Source of the DNA: Aphanizomenon flos-aquae FACHB-1287
Lineage (GTDB): Bacteria; Cyanobacteriota; Cyanobacteriia; Cyanobacteriales; Nostocaceae
DNA: 64,000 bases
Direction: 5' to 3'
Assembly: GCF_014698755.1 (NCBI RefSeq)
Contig: NZ_JACJTO010000001.1
Coordinates: forward strand, 62,001-126,000
Part shown: piece by piece, positions 55,078 through 64,000 of the stretch
Position numbering within the stretch: the first letter of the stretch is position 1
Layout: each line of letters begins with the position of its first letter
The notes under the pieces: model-generated
Seen by the model: only the letters and a program-made list of their open reading frames with translations
Databases searched by the model: none
What the model was told of the DNA's origin: nothing
Translations under genes and position numbers: made by a program

Positions 55078-56289
55078 ATGAAAATACTCATCCTCAATGC
55101 CGGTTCTAGCAGCCAAAAGAGTTGTTTATATGATATAACATCCCCAATTCCTAATTTAGCCCCCCAACCCCTGTGGGAAGGGAAAATAAATTGGACTCAA
55201 GACCAAAACCCAGCGGAAATTACAGTCAAAACCGCTACAGGTGCAAAACTGCAAGAAACCCTGGCTGGTGATTCCCGACAGGTGCAATTTGCTTACCTGC
55301 TATCTACTCTCATCAATGGTACAACTAAGGTAATTGATGATTTATCAGCCATAGAAGTGGTGGGACATCGGGTAGTACATGGTGGTCAAGATTACCGAGA
55401 GGCTGTGATAATTACGGAAGATATTAAACAGGCGATCGCTCGTTTATGCAATCTCGCCCCAGCACACAATCCAGCAGCTTTAGTAGGTATCGAAGTCATT
55501 GAAAAAAGTTTGGGGAATGTGAGTCAAGTCGCAGTTTTTGATACAGGATTTCATAGCACCTTACCGGAGTCCGCAGCTATCTATCCCATCCCCTATCATT
55601 TAGCAGAGCAAGGTATTCGTCGTTACGGCTTTCATGGTATCAGTCATCAGTATTGTGCGAATCGAGCAGCGGAAATTCTGGGTCGAGATTTATCATCTCT
55701 GCGGATAATTACTTGTCATTTAGGTAATGGTTGTTCCCTAGCTGCTATCAAAAATGGTCGCAGTATTGACACAACTATGGGATTTACTCCTCTGGATGGT
55801 TTAATGATGGGTAGCCGCTGTGGATCAGTTGATCCAGGGATTTTAATTTATCTATTGCAGCAGTATAATTACTCTAGTCAAGAATTAGATAATGTGTTAA
55901 ATAAGGCTTCTGGATTAAAGGGTATTTCTGGAATATCGAGTGATTTAAGGGAGGTGATAGCTGCTAAAGAACAAGGTAATCAACGCGCTCAATTAGCATG
56001 GGATATATACGTACATCGTTTGCGGGCTGGTATCGGGGCGATGCTGGCGAGTTTAGCCGGTTTAGATGTATTAGTCTTTACTGCTGGGGTAGGGGAAAAA
56101 TCCGCAGGAATCCGTCAAGCAGCTTGTACAGCTTTTGAATTTTTGGGGCTAAAAATTGATTTAGAGAAAAATCAACAACAACCTGTTGATATTGATATTG
56201 CCACATCTGATTCAACAGTGCGCGTTTTAGTTGTAGCAACTCAGGAAGATTGGGCAATAGCACAACAATGTTACCAATTGATGCGATAA
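55078..56289 (+). CDS. ackA: Acetate kinase
   Basis: This 403-residue ASKHA-fold kinase converts acetyl phosphate plus ADP to acetate plus ATP (reversible), giving ATP under dark or fermentative conditions. Landmarks are LILNAGSSSQKS (N-terminal phosphate motif), VGHRVVHGG (about residues 95-103), FDTGFHSTLP (about 160), YGFHGISHQY (about 183), ITCHLGNGCS and FTAGVGEKSAGIR. Full length. No pta gene is adjacent. Confidence 0.97.
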   Translation: MKILILNAGSSSQKSCLYDITSPIPNLAPQPLWEGKINWTQDQNPAEITVKTATGAKLQETLAGDSRQVQFAYLLSTLINGTTKVIDDLSAIEVVGHRVVHGGQDYREAVIITEDIKQAIARLCNLAPAHNPAALVGIEVIEKSLGNVSQVAVFDTGFHSTLPESAAIYPIPYHLAEQGIRRYGFHGISHQYCANRAAEILGRDLSSLRIITCHLGNGCSLAAIKNGRSIDTTMGFTPLDGLMMGSRCGSVDPGILIYLLQQYNYSSQELDNVLNKASGLKGISGISSDLREVIAAKEQGNQRAQLAWDIYVHRLRAGIGAMLASLAGLDVLVFTAGVGEKSAGIRQAACTAFEFLGLKIDLEKNQQQPVDIDIATSDSTVRVLVVATQEDWAIAQQCYQLMR

Positions 56290-56354
56290 TCAAGAGGGAG
56301 GGGAGGTTATCCTCATTTTTAATTTTTAATGCTGAATTTTTAATTACTCGAAGT

Positions 56355-57137
56355 ATGCTTTTATCTCGTGAAGCTTTTATTACACCCTTGGTCCCTTGCT
56401 TGTGTATTACTGGCATTAGCTTAATGCAAATACCAAAACTGCAAAAACTATTAATTAATAAACAAGCGATTTCCGTAGAAACTCTGGAAAAAGACCTCAA
56501 AAAAGCAAGTCTCCACTTGCAATTATTCCAGAATGTACCCAGCTTTGGTTATAAAAACCTGATTGCAGATTGGGTGTATATTGATTTTTTGCAATTTTTT
56601 GGTGATACGGAAGCCAGAGATAAAACAGGTTACAGTATCAGCCCAGAATATTTTAAAGTTATTTTAGACCGCGACCCACGATTTCTAGAAGCCTATTTAT
56701 CACTTTCAATAAGTAGTTCTTTATACGGTGGTATGCCAGATCAAACCATAGCTTTAATGGAAAAAGGATTAAAATCTATATCCCCCCAAGTACCAAAAAG
56801 ATCCTATTATGTTTGGCGCTATAAAGGCACAGATGAGTTATTGTTTTTAGGTAATGCTCAAGCAGCCCGAACATCTTTTCTCAAAGCCGCAGAATGGGCA
56901 AGTGCTTACACTGATGAAGAAAGTAAACAAGTAGCATCTATTTCTGACAGAACTGCTCAATTTCTCAGTAAAAATCCTGATAGCAAATCGGCGCGAGTCG
57001 CTACATGGACAATGGTTTTAAATAATAACATAGATGAAAAAACTCGCAAACGGGCAATTCGGGAAATTGAAGCTCTGGGAGCAAAGGTCATTGTTAATCC
57101 CGACGGTACAACTAATATTAGACCAGGAGCAGATTAA
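56355..57137 (+). CDS. Hypothetical helical repeat protein
   Basis: About 260 residues from the ATG at 56355 (MLLSREAFITPLVPCLCI); a longer frame overlapping ackA is unlikely. An N-terminal hydrophobic segment (about 8-22) could be a signal or anchor. The helical remainder contains TPR-like stretches (FLGNAQAARTSFLKAAEWASAY; VATWTMVLNNNIDEKTRKRAIREIEAL). Family unknown to me. It follows ackA on the same strand. Confidence 0.7.
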   Translation: MLLSREAFITPLVPCLCITGISLMQIPKLQKLLINKQAISVETLEKDLKKASLHLQLFQNVPSFGYKNLIADWVYIDFLQFFGDTEARDKTGYSISPEYFKVILDRDPRFLEAYLSLSISSSLYGGMPDQTIALMEKGLKSISPQVPKRSYYVWRYKGTDELLFLGNAQAARTSFLKAAEWASAYTDEESKQVASISDRTAQFLSKNPDSKSARVATWTMVLNNNIDEKTRKRAIREIEALGAKVIVNPDGTTNIRPGAD

Positions 57138-57356
57138 TTGGTGAGTTATTCATTCGGTGACTTCTCCTGAGAACGTTACAATAGAACTCCTGCTATCTTC
57201 ACGTTTTAGACCCCACAGGAGGTGGGAGATTATTTTGAGCATGACAGGAGGATGATTTTGAGATATCTTAAGATAAGTTAACATAATTATCATAATGTCC
57301 TCTTCCTTAGAGAAGCAAGGTATAAGCAGCAAACAAGTACAGGAGAATCAACATCG

Positions 57357-59201
57357 GTGAATAATAAAAGATGGAGAAATACGGGGCTGTATGTGCTCCT
57401 TTTTATAGTTGTTATTGCGCTAGGAACAGCTTTTTTTGACAAACAACCTCAAAGCAGAGAAACATGGCGTTACAGCCAGTTTATCCAAGAAGTTGAAAAA
57501 GGTGGAGTTGAGAGAGTTAGTTTGAGTTCCGACCGGTCTACAGCCCTGGTAACACCCAAATTTGACCCTAATAAAAAGATTGTCACCTTAGTTAATGACC
57601 CGGATTTAATTAATACTCTCACAGCTAAGGGTGTTGATATCGCTGTATTACCTCAAGCAGACGAAGGATTTTGGTTTAAGGCTCTCAGCAGCTTATTCTT
57701 TCCTGTGTTGCTGCTAGTTGGCTTATTTTTCCTCCTCCGTCGCGCTCAAGGCGGTCCTGGGAATCAAGCTATGAACTTTGGTAAATCTAAAGCTAGGGTG
57801 CAAATGGAACCCCAAACTCAAGTTACATTTGGGGATGTTGCGGGTATTGACCAAGCTAAATTAGAATTAAATGAAGTTGTAGACTTTTTAAAGAATGCTG
57901 ATCGCTTTACTGCCATTGGTGCGAAAATTCCTAAAGGTGTACTTTTAGTTGGACCTCCTGGTACTGGTAAAACTCTACTTGCACGGGCTGTAGCTGGAGA
58001 AGCTGGTGTTCCTTTTTTCTCAATTTCCGGTTCGGAATTTGTGGAAATGTTTGTGGGTGTGGGCGCTTCCCGTGTCCGCGATTTATTTGAACAAGCGAAA
58101 ACTAATGCTCCTTGTATCGTCTTTATTGATGAAATTGACGCGGTAGGTCGTCAACGGGGCGCTGGTTTAGGTGGTGGTAATGACGAACGGGAACAAACCC
58201 TTAACCAGTTGTTGACGGAAATGGACGGTTTTGAAGGTAACACTGGTATTATTATTATCGCTGCTACCAACCGTCCTGACGTATTAGACGCGGCTTTATT
58301 ACGTCCTGGTCGTTTTGACCGTCAAGTTGTGGTTGACCGTCCTGACTACGCGGGAAGAAGCGAAATATTGAGAGTTCACGCCCGTGGTAAAACTTTATCT
58401 AAAGATGTAGACTTGGATAAAATCGCCCGTCGGACTCCTGGTTTTACTGGTGCTGATTTATCTAATTTACTCAATGAAGCCGCAATTTTAGCCGCTCGTC
58501 GGAATTTAACTGAAATTTCGATGGATGAAATTAATGATGCTATTGACCGCGTATTAGCGGGTCCTGAAAAGAAAGACCGGGTAATGAGCGAAAAACGCAA
58601 AACTTTGGTAGCATACCATGAAGCAGGTCACGCTTTGGTTGGGGCTTTAATGCCTGACTATGACCCTGTCCAAAAGATTAGCATTATCCCTCGTGGTCGT
58701 GCTGGTGGTTTGACTTGGTTTACTCCTAGTGAAGACCGTATGGATACTGGTTTATACAGTCGTGCGTATCTGGAAAATCAAATGGCTGTGGCTTTAGGTG
58801 GTCGTCTCGCTGAGGAAATTATCTTTGGTGAGGAGGAAGTTACGACAGGTGCTTCTAATGATTTACAGCAGGTGGCCAGGGTAGCTAAACAAATGATAAC
58901 TCGGTTTGGTATGAGCGATCGCTTGGGTCCAGTTGCCCTTGGTCGTCAACAAGGAAATATGTTCTTGGGTCGAGATATTATGTCTGAGCGCGATTTCTCG
59001 GAAGAAACTGCTGCTGCTATTGATGAAGAAGTGCGGAAGTTAGTAGATACGGCTTATATTCGAGCTAAAGAAGTTTTAGTCGATAACCGCAAGGTATTAG
59101 ATGAAATTGCTCAAATGCTGATTGAAAAGGAAACCGTAGACGCTGAGGAATTACAAGAAATTCTTGGTAATAACGATGTGAAAATGGCTGCTTTTGCGTA
59201 A
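57357..59201 (+). CDS. ftsH: ATP-dependent zinc metalloprotease FtsH
   Basis: This 614-residue thylakoid or plasma-membrane protease starts at GTG, supported by AGGAGAA upstream. It has two N-terminal membrane helices (about residues 7-24 and 104-126), an AAA+ domain with Walker A GPPGTGKT (about 199-206), Walker B IVFIDEID and second region of homology, and a zinc protease domain with HEAGH (about 421-425). Cyanobacteria have four FtsH proteins, and some replace photodamaged D1 in photosystem II. Which of them this is cannot be decided from sequence alone. Confidence 0.98.
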   Translation: MNNKRWRNTGLYVLLFIVVIALGTAFFDKQPQSRETWRYSQFIQEVEKGGVERVSLSSDRSTALVTPKFDPNKKIVTLVNDPDLINTLTAKGVDIAVLPQADEGFWFKALSSLFFPVLLLVGLFFLLRRAQGGPGNQAMNFGKSKARVQMEPQTQVTFGDVAGIDQAKLELNEVVDFLKNADRFTAIGAKIPKGVLLVGPPGTGKTLLARAVAGEAGVPFFSISGSEFVEMFVGVGASRVRDLFEQAKTNAPCIVFIDEIDAVGRQRGAGLGGGNDEREQTLNQLLTEMDGFEGNTGIIIIAATNRPDVLDAALLRPGRFDRQVVVDRPDYAGRSEILRVHARGKTLSKDVDLDKIARRTPGFTGADLSNLLNEAAILAARRNLTEISMDEINDAIDRVLAGPEKKDRVMSEKRKTLVAYHEAGHALVGALMPDYDPVQKISIIPRGRAGGLTWFTPSEDRMDTGLYSRAYLENQMAVALGGRLAEEIIFGEEEVTTGASNDLQQVARVAKQMITRFGMSDRLGPVALGRQQGNMFLGRDIMSERDFSEETAAAIDEEVRKLVDTAYIRAKEVLVDNRKVLDEIAQMLIEKETVDAEELQEILGNNDVKMAAFA

Positions 59202-59218
59202 TTTTTCCTAAACTTTTT

Positions 59219-59256
59219 AAAAGAGTAATTCTGGTTTTTCTGGAATTACTCTTTTT
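59219..59256 (+). terminator. Rho-independent terminator of ftsH
   Basis: AAAGAGTAATTC pairs perfectly with GAATTACTCTTT across an 11-base loop and is followed by T. It starts 18 bases after the ftsH stop. The DNA 59257-59603 shows no gene. Confidence 0.9.
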
Positions 59257-59603
59257 AGTTAGTTTCTTCTAAAGGTCTGAACTACTTAGAATTTGACAAG
59301 CTTTTCCTTCTAGACCTATCAAATCTGACGAGCAACTACTGGCTACTCAAAATGTAATTGATTCTCTATGTCAAGAATTGAATCTTAATCATATTTAATC
59401 TCTTTCGAGAGTTATGTTTATTTTGTGATTTCTGCCGTGTATAACAGCTTATCTACATTGAAACCGATAATGGGTAATTATCTCTTTTTTGCTTCTTTGT
59501 CAAAAGTAATATAAAATGCCTTGTATTACCAGTAAGTTTCACTAGCATCGAAATTTTTGATCTAGAGAATATTAGTCCATTGGCTAGGTGTAAGATAAAT
59601 ACA

Positions 59604-61070
59604 ATGAATCCCATTAACTTAAGTTGGAGTAAACTGCTTGTTACAGCGGTTTCTGTTGTCGTATTATCACCAATATCTTCTGCATTAGCAGTATTAAGAA
59701 TTTCTTCCCCAGTTACATCAAAATTTAGCAATTCTCCGCAAACACAACTTTTAGTAAGTCAATCTGACGGTAAAGCAATTGATACTACTGATAATACGAG
59801 TTTTCCACCAGAAAAAAAATCAGCATTTACCCTTTATATATGGCAACCTGGAGGAACAATAAAAGAAGTAATTGCCCGTATTTCTATTAAGAGTAAATAT
59901 GGTAATAAATATCGTCAAGAAAGGTTTTTAGGTGATTATAAATATAAGATTAAGCAAAAGGCTAAGTTTGTTAAAGGATTTAAATTAGGCGATCGCATTG
60001 TTATCCGTTTATATGATACAAATAATCGCTTTATTGGTTACAGTGAATTTGTCTGTTTACCAGAAAATACCGCGGTTAATTTGATTTTATCAGCTAATCC
60101 CACAGAAGACAAAGTAGTTCGCACTTTTTATGGTTTTGATACTAACAATGATAGCATTGTTGATAATAATAATGCCTACGACTATTTCACGGAAGTTAAT
60201 AACCAAAAAGTTACTTTCCTGAATAGTTCAGAAAAGCTCAATATTGTCCAATATCAAGCCGCAGGATTTGCTAAAGTTGCTACCACTGGCATTTATCCTA
60301 CATCCTTTAGTGAAGGTGATTTTGCTGTAGTTGGTAAATCCCTCAATGCCTTTGATTCTACTTTAGCAAAAGCCTTAACAGCTAGTCCTGGTAGTTTAGT
60401 AAAATTAACTCCAATTACTGCAAACTCTAGTTTTGAACTTGGTAAATTATTAAGTGAATATCGGCAAATAGGAGTAGCTAAAGATATTCAAGTCTCATTT
60501 TCTGATATTCCTAAAAACTATTGGGCTAGAGAATATATTGCCGAATTAGCAGCAATGGAAGTAATTAGCGGATTTCCTAATAATTCTTTTCGTCCGAATG
60601 CACCAGTAACTCGTGCTGAATTAGCCGCTCTTTTGCAAAAAGTCTTTGTTAAAAGTAAAATTCGAGAAGCAATTAATTTTAAAGATGTTCCTCAGAAATA
60701 TTGGGCTTATGATGCTATTCGAGAAACTTACGAAATGGGCTTTTTTACTATTCTCAATAGCAAAAGCAAAAACTTTAACCCCAACCAAAAACTTAACCGT
60801 CTCGATGTTTTAATCACTTTAGCTAAAGGATTGAATTATAAATTTACAGGTTCAACAGAAAATATCCTTTCAGTTTATAGTGATGCTTCTAGTATTAGAA
60901 GTGAACATCGTAATTTTATCGCGGCTTTAACAGAAAATGGTGTAATTACTAATTATCCCCATAAAAAATTGCTAAATTCTAAAAAAGTTGCCACTAGAGC
61001 AGATGTTTGTGCTTTATTATATCGAGCAATGGTGAGCACTGGAGAAGTCCCAGATTTACCGACAAAATAA
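59604..61070 (+). CDS. SLH-domain protein, surface or outer-membrane associated
   Basis: This 488-residue protein starts at ATG 59604 and has a signal peptide (about residues 1-32, SKLLVTAVSVVVLSPISSALA). An unrecognised beta-rich N-terminal half follows. Three S-layer homology modules (about 300-350, 361-415, 425-475) are present, the first with FSDIPKNYWAREYIAELAAMEVISGFPNNSFRPNAPVTRAELAALL. In cyanobacteria SLH domains usually bind the peptidoglycan-linked polysaccharide. The lack of a C-terminal OprB porin domain sets it apart from the common SLH porins. Confidence 0.85.
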   Translation: MNPINLSWSKLLVTAVSVVVLSPISSALAVLRISSPVTSKFSNSPQTQLLVSQSDGKAIDTTDNTSFPPEKKSAFTLYIWQPGGTIKEVIARISIKSKYGNKYRQERFLGDYKYKIKQKAKFVKGFKLGDRIVIRLYDTNNRFIGYSEFVCLPENTAVNLILSANPTEDKVVRTFYGFDTNNDSIVDNNNAYDYFTEVNNQKVTFLNSSEKLNIVQYQAAGFAKVATTGIYPTSFSEGDFAVVGKSLNAFDSTLAKALTASPGSLVKLTPITANSSFELGKLLSEYRQIGVAKDIQVSFSDIPKNYWAREYIAELAAMEVISGFPNNSFRPNAPVTRAELAALLQKVFVKSKIREAINFKDVPQKYWAYDAIRETYEMGFFTILNSKSKNFNPNQKLNRLDVLITLAKGLNYKFTGSTENILSVYSDASSIRSEHRNFIAALTENGVITNYPHKKLLNSKKVATRADVCALLYRAMVSTGEVPDLPTK

Positions 61071-61091
61071 GTAGACAATTGATACTCCCAT

Positions 61092-61109
61092 GGACGCAGG
61101 TATGCGTCC
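61092..61109. terminator. Small hairpin after the SLH gene
   Basis: GGACGCA/TGCGTCC with a four-base loop, 22 bases past the stop codon. Few T follow, so termination is possible but not clear. Confidence 0.35.
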
Positions 61110-61263
61110 TTGATTACACTAAATATAGCTGGGATACTGACTGTAAAAAATTATGATAAAACAATCAAGTTTGCCAAAAACCCCATACAATCGGTTAATG
61201 TTATTAATCAACCAATTTCTTTAGCTTTACCAATGTACTTAAAGTCATTTGTAGGAGAGGATT

Positions 61264-62022
61264 ATGGATTATACTAAGTACAAAAATTCATCTGGGAATT
61301 TAAAGGCAGTTTTATTTGACTTTAATGGTATTATTATTAAGGACAAAGCAGTACATATTCAACTAATAGATGAAATTCTTATACAAGAAAATCTTCAACC
61401 TCAACGGGTACAAGAGCGTCAAGCTTTTTTAGGAATAAGCTGTCGTGCGTATCTGCAAAGTCTGTTAAAAAGTCGTGGTAGGGTATTAAACGAAGCTTCT
61501 ATAAATCAGTTACTTGTCCGCAAAGCTCAAGCTTATGTGCTAGAATTGGGGAAGCTGGAAAAATTGCCTTTGTATTCTGGCATTGAAGATGTGATTTTTC
61601 AGATTCGTTCCCGTCATCTTAAATTGGGGTTAGTTAGCGATGCTTTATCCTCAGAAATAGCAATGGTGTTAACATCTGCTAAGTTAGCTGAACACTTTTC
61701 TGTGATTGTGTCGGGGGACGATATCAGCAGCAATAAACCTCATCCAGAAGGTTACTTGTTGGCAGTTGAACGTCTAAATCAGGTATATCCAGAATTAAAC
61801 TTAAAACACCATGAGTGTTTAGTGATTGAACATACTCCATTAGGTATACAAGCAGCTAAACGCGCCCAAATGCAAGTAGTAGGTGTAGCGAATACTTATC
61901 CTTTCCATATGCTACAACGTCAAGCTAATTGGACAATTGATTATCTGATTGATTTGGATTTACAGCGGGTACAAGAAGTTTTTTTAGAAAAAGATGTGCA
62001 ATTTGTTGTTCCTGAGTGTTAA
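61264..62022 (+). CDS. HAD superfamily hydrolase
   Basis: This 252-residue protein has HAD subfamily IA layout. Motif I is LFDFNGIII (Asp19 nucleophile, but Asn21 in place of the usual acid/base Asp). Motif II is LGLVSDALS (about 119-127). Motif III is the Lys in SSNKPHPEGYLLAVERL (about residue 158), and motif IV is ECLVIEHTPLGIQAAKRAQM. Its closest functional kin are phosphoglycolate/sugar-phosphate phosphatases and beta-phosphoglucomutases. RBS AGGAGAGG is strong. The tRNA gene follows 53 bases later. Confidence 0.88.
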   Translation: MDYTKYKNSSGNLKAVLFDFNGIIIKDKAVHIQLIDEILIQENLQPQRVQERQAFLGISCRAYLQSLLKSRGRVLNEASINQLLVRKAQAYVLELGKLEKLPLYSGIEDVIFQIRSRHLKLGLVSDALSSEIAMVLTSAKLAEHFSVIVSGDDISSNKPHPEGYLLAVERLNQVYPELNLKHHECLVIEHTPLGIQAAKRAQMQVVGVANTYPFHMLQRQANWTIDYLIDLDLQRVQEVFLEKDVQFVVPEC

Positions 62023-62075
62023 GATATAGTACGTCTATTATTTCCATTAGATTTGAAAACGCATAAGCGTAACAA

Positions 62076-62148
62076 GGGGAATTAGCTCAGTTGGTAGAGT
62101 GCTGCGATCGCACCGCAGAGGTCAGGGGTTCGAGTCTCCTATTCTCCA
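62076..62148 (+). tRNA. tRNA-Ala (CGC anticodon)
   Basis: The 73-base cloverleaf folds fully: acceptor stem GGGGAAT/ATTCTCC, D arm GCTC/GAGT, anticodon stem CTGCG/CGCAG with loop ATCGCAC (anticodon CGC at 62109-62111), T arm AGGGG/CTCCT with loop TTCGAGT. G3:U70, the alanine identity pair, is present, as is discriminator A73. CCA is not encoded. A HIP1 palindrome (GCGATCGC, 62104-62111) overlaps the anticodon arm. Confidence 0.93.
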
Positions 62149-62248
62149 TTTGTACATTGTACATTCGCACATTACATATCACATTTCGCAAATCAATGTG
62201 GCATAAACTTAACACTGACTACACAATACATAAATTATAGGGGAATGG

Positions 62249-64000
62249 CTATATCTCATTCAATGCTGGTAAACTTTTAACTATTCTCACGGTTTCTAAA
62301 CTGACTCTCACTATCCTTTTAACTAAATCCACTATATAACGGGGATTTTCTGACCAATGGTTAGGGTCATTAATTATGCCACTATCCTTATCTTTGGTGA
62401 CTTTGTACCGTTCCATAATCCATTCTAGGGCTGATTTGCCATTTACTATATATTCGTAGGCTTCTAGGGGGATTTGGGACAGGGTAAGTTTACTATTATA
62501 GATGATGATGGTTTTATCTATACCGTTTTTGTTTTTACCAAATACCATTTTTTCGACTTGATAATCTTTGTCGTCTAAATATAATTCTTTTTTAAATTCT
62601 TCTAATTCATAAGGTTCTATGGTTTCATAGTTGAGATGATAATACCCTAATTCTCTACCGGCTTGACTGAATGTCCAAAAATCCGCAGTAAAGGGGATTC
62701 GTGGTAACATTTTCTTGAGGTCTGACGCAAAGCGTTGTTTATATTCGGGGGAATGTAATACTCCATAAATGTAATAGAAGATATCTGATTTTGTGATGGT
62801 TTTGTCTTGATATTTTTGCTGATATTCTTTGAAAATGCTATCGGGGATGTTTTCTTTTTTCGTGTATTGTTCTGTGGTTGCTGTTGCAAATAGTGATCCT
62901 AGTTCGCTTTGTTTTTCGTAGGTATATAAGGGGAAACATTGACTTGTATCATGAAAGTGTAAATTAGGAATAACATCAGTTATTAAAGCTGAAAAATCTT
63001 TTGTAACACCAATTCCAGTTACACAAATTACTAAGTTTTCTAAGTTTTGATTTGGGAATATTCTTGGTAATTGATATGTCATATCATTAAAATATTTATT
63101 AAAATAAACCCAATTTTTACAATAAGGTCTATATATTCCCATAAATACAGAATCATGAGAAAATTCATAATTAATGAATCTTCCTAAGTCATTTTTTAAA
63201 CCTCTTGACCAACTTATATTTTTAGGGTCATTATCAATAAAAGATTCTACTTGTTTTTTTCTTTGTTCAACATTATTTAAAGTTTGACCTTTTAAATGTT
63301 TCTTAAAATCTTCAACTTGTTGATTATAAAAATCAATCATTTTAGTCATATTAGCTGTTAATTCTTGTTTAGAAAAATTATAAACCCAAGTATCTCGACT
63401 TGTTGCTAATCCTCTTGAATATACATCAAAAATAGTTTTAGAAGTTGCATCTTTTTTATCACCCAATGAAATAAAACTTTCAAAATCATCATTACGTTGG
63501 TTAATCCAATCATAATTTTCATTAGGGGTGATTTCTTGCCATTTCATAGTAGAAATATCACCGAAATTTTTAATAATATCTAATTTTTCTTTTTGACTTA
63601 AATAATCACCAATATCATGATAAAATACCTTATTTTCTGATTTCTTACTGGAATTTTTGATTAAGAAAATAATGGCAATAGTAGCACGACTTCCTGAACC
63701 AAAAATTTTACCTCCTTCTTTTCTTGATTGTTCTCCCGAAGTTCTTTGATTACCACGTAAATTAAAACAATAAATGCTAGTAAATTCATCTACCAAACAT
63801 TTTCTAAAACCATCCATTGCATTATTATCAATGAATGAACCATTACTGACAAAACAAACTATACCTTGGTCTTTAATTCTATCACTAGCCCATCTAAAAC
63901 CGCGAATATAAGAATCATAAAGGCTGTTTTTATTCGTAGCTGTGGAATGTTTAGCGTAACTATTGGCAATTTTTTGATCTAAATTTTCATATTTGAGATT
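62249..64000 (-). CDS. Type ISP restriction-modification enzyme, C-terminal part (5' end outside window)
   Basis: The frame is open from the right edge to the stop at 62249, about 583 residues. The N-terminal part reads LYDSYIRGFRWASDRIKDQGIVCFVSNGSFIDNNAMDG, then GSGSRATIAIIFLIK, the later part of an adenine-specific methyltransferase domain. The C-terminal about 350 residues fit the specificity domain of Type ISP enzymes (FMGIYRPYCKNWVYFNKYFND, DIFYYIYGVLHSPEYKQRF, DFWTFSQAGRELGYYHLNYE, LEWIMERYKVTKDKDSGIINDPNHW). Such single proteins join nuclease, helicase, methylase and target recognition. The nuclease and helicase parts would lie beyond the window. Confidence 0.85.
   Translation of the reverse strand, partial: NLKYENLDQKIANSYAKHSTATNKNSLYDSYIRGFRWASDRIKDQGIVCFVSNGSFIDNNAMDGFRKCLVDEFTSIYCFNLRGNQRTSGEQSRKEGGKIFGSGSRATIAIIFLIKNSSKKSENKVFYHDIGDYLSQKEKLDIIKNFGDISTMKWQEITPNENYDWINQRNDDFESFISLGDKKDATSKTIFDVYSRGLATSRDTWVYNFSKQELTANMTKMIDFYNQQVEDFKKHLKGQTLNNVEQRKKQVESFIDNDPKNISWSRGLKNDLGRFINYEFSHDSVFMGIYRPYCKNWVYFNKYFNDMTYQLPRIFPNQNLENLVICVTGIGVTKDFSALITDVIPNLHFHDTSQCFPLYTYEKQSELGSLFATATTEQYTKKENIPDSIFKEYQQKYQDKTITKSDIFYYIYGVLHSPEYKQRFASDLKKMLPRIPFTADFWTFSQAGRELGYYHLNYETIEPYELEEFKKELYLDDKDYQVEKMVFGKNKNGIDKTIIIYNSKLTLSQIPLEAYEYIVNGKSALEWIMERYKVTKDKDSGIINDPNHWSENPRYIVDLVKRIVRVSLETVRIVKSLPALNEI

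Overview
The window reads as chromosomal DNA of a cyanobacterium, most likely a filamentous member of the Nostocales. The sequence evidence is: cytochrome c550 of photosystem II (psbV), a Ycf37-type photosystem I assembly protein, a high-light-inducible protein, the HIP1 palindrome GCGATCGC about twenty times, heptameric short tandem repeats (TTACCAA/TTACCCA) and other small dispersed hairpins typical of cyanobacteria, and AT-rich coding DNA. The order assignment is inference from overall character.

Layout. 0.4-9.3 kb: glutathione S-transferase, HerA-like ATPase, group 2 sigma factor, cobalamin adenosyltransferase, two DUF433/DUF5615 toxin-antitoxin-like modules (one intact, one with a broken toxin gene) and a deoxyhypusine-synthase-like enzyme. 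9.3-16.9 kb: ITP/XTP pyrophosphatase, a tiny HLIP gene, alanine dehydrogenase, MAPEG protein, an ECF sigma/anti-sigma pair, two cell-wall enzymes (L,D-transpeptidase, M23 peptidase) and an AEC transporter. 17-22.9 kb: tkt, fabF and acpP on the minus strand, a CCG-domain Fe-S protein, a 21-copy heptamer array and peptide deformylase. 23-27 kb: HtrA-type protease, dnaA and a DnaA-box cluster that is the best oriC candidate, a DUF4327-like gene and a dead Uma2 gene. 27.2-35.2 kb: a PP2C phosphatase/FHA-kinase pair, pseudouridine synthase, a Tat-exported glycosidase, dnaK and a histone-deacetylase-like enzyme. 35.4-41.7 kb: ycf37, a solute-binding protein, rplT-rpmI, gene fragments, hemB, and perR divergent from a peroxiredoxin with a palindromic operator between them.

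41.97-45.48 kb is the most unusual region. Three small genes encode double-glycine precursor-like peptides with no cysteine. They are followed by an aminoglycoside-phosphotransferase-like kinase and a HopA1-family protein, and the region ends at a strong terminator. The kinase/HopA1 pair is the Ser/Thr dehydration module known from class V lanthipeptides and thioamitides. No lanthionine cyclase, YcaO or protease-exporter is seen nearby, so this looks like a RiPP locus making dehydroamino-acid peptides that cannot form thioether rings. A secreted protein and a parvulin-like prolyl isomerase lie just downstream.

47-64 kb: pgi, an acyltransferase, psbV, dnaN (about 25 kb from dnaA), DUF1995, a DEAD-box helicase with an altered motif III, ackA, ftsH, an SLH porin-like protein, a HAD hydrolase, tRNA-Ala(CGC), and the C-terminal part of a Type ISP restriction-modification enzyme that runs off the window.
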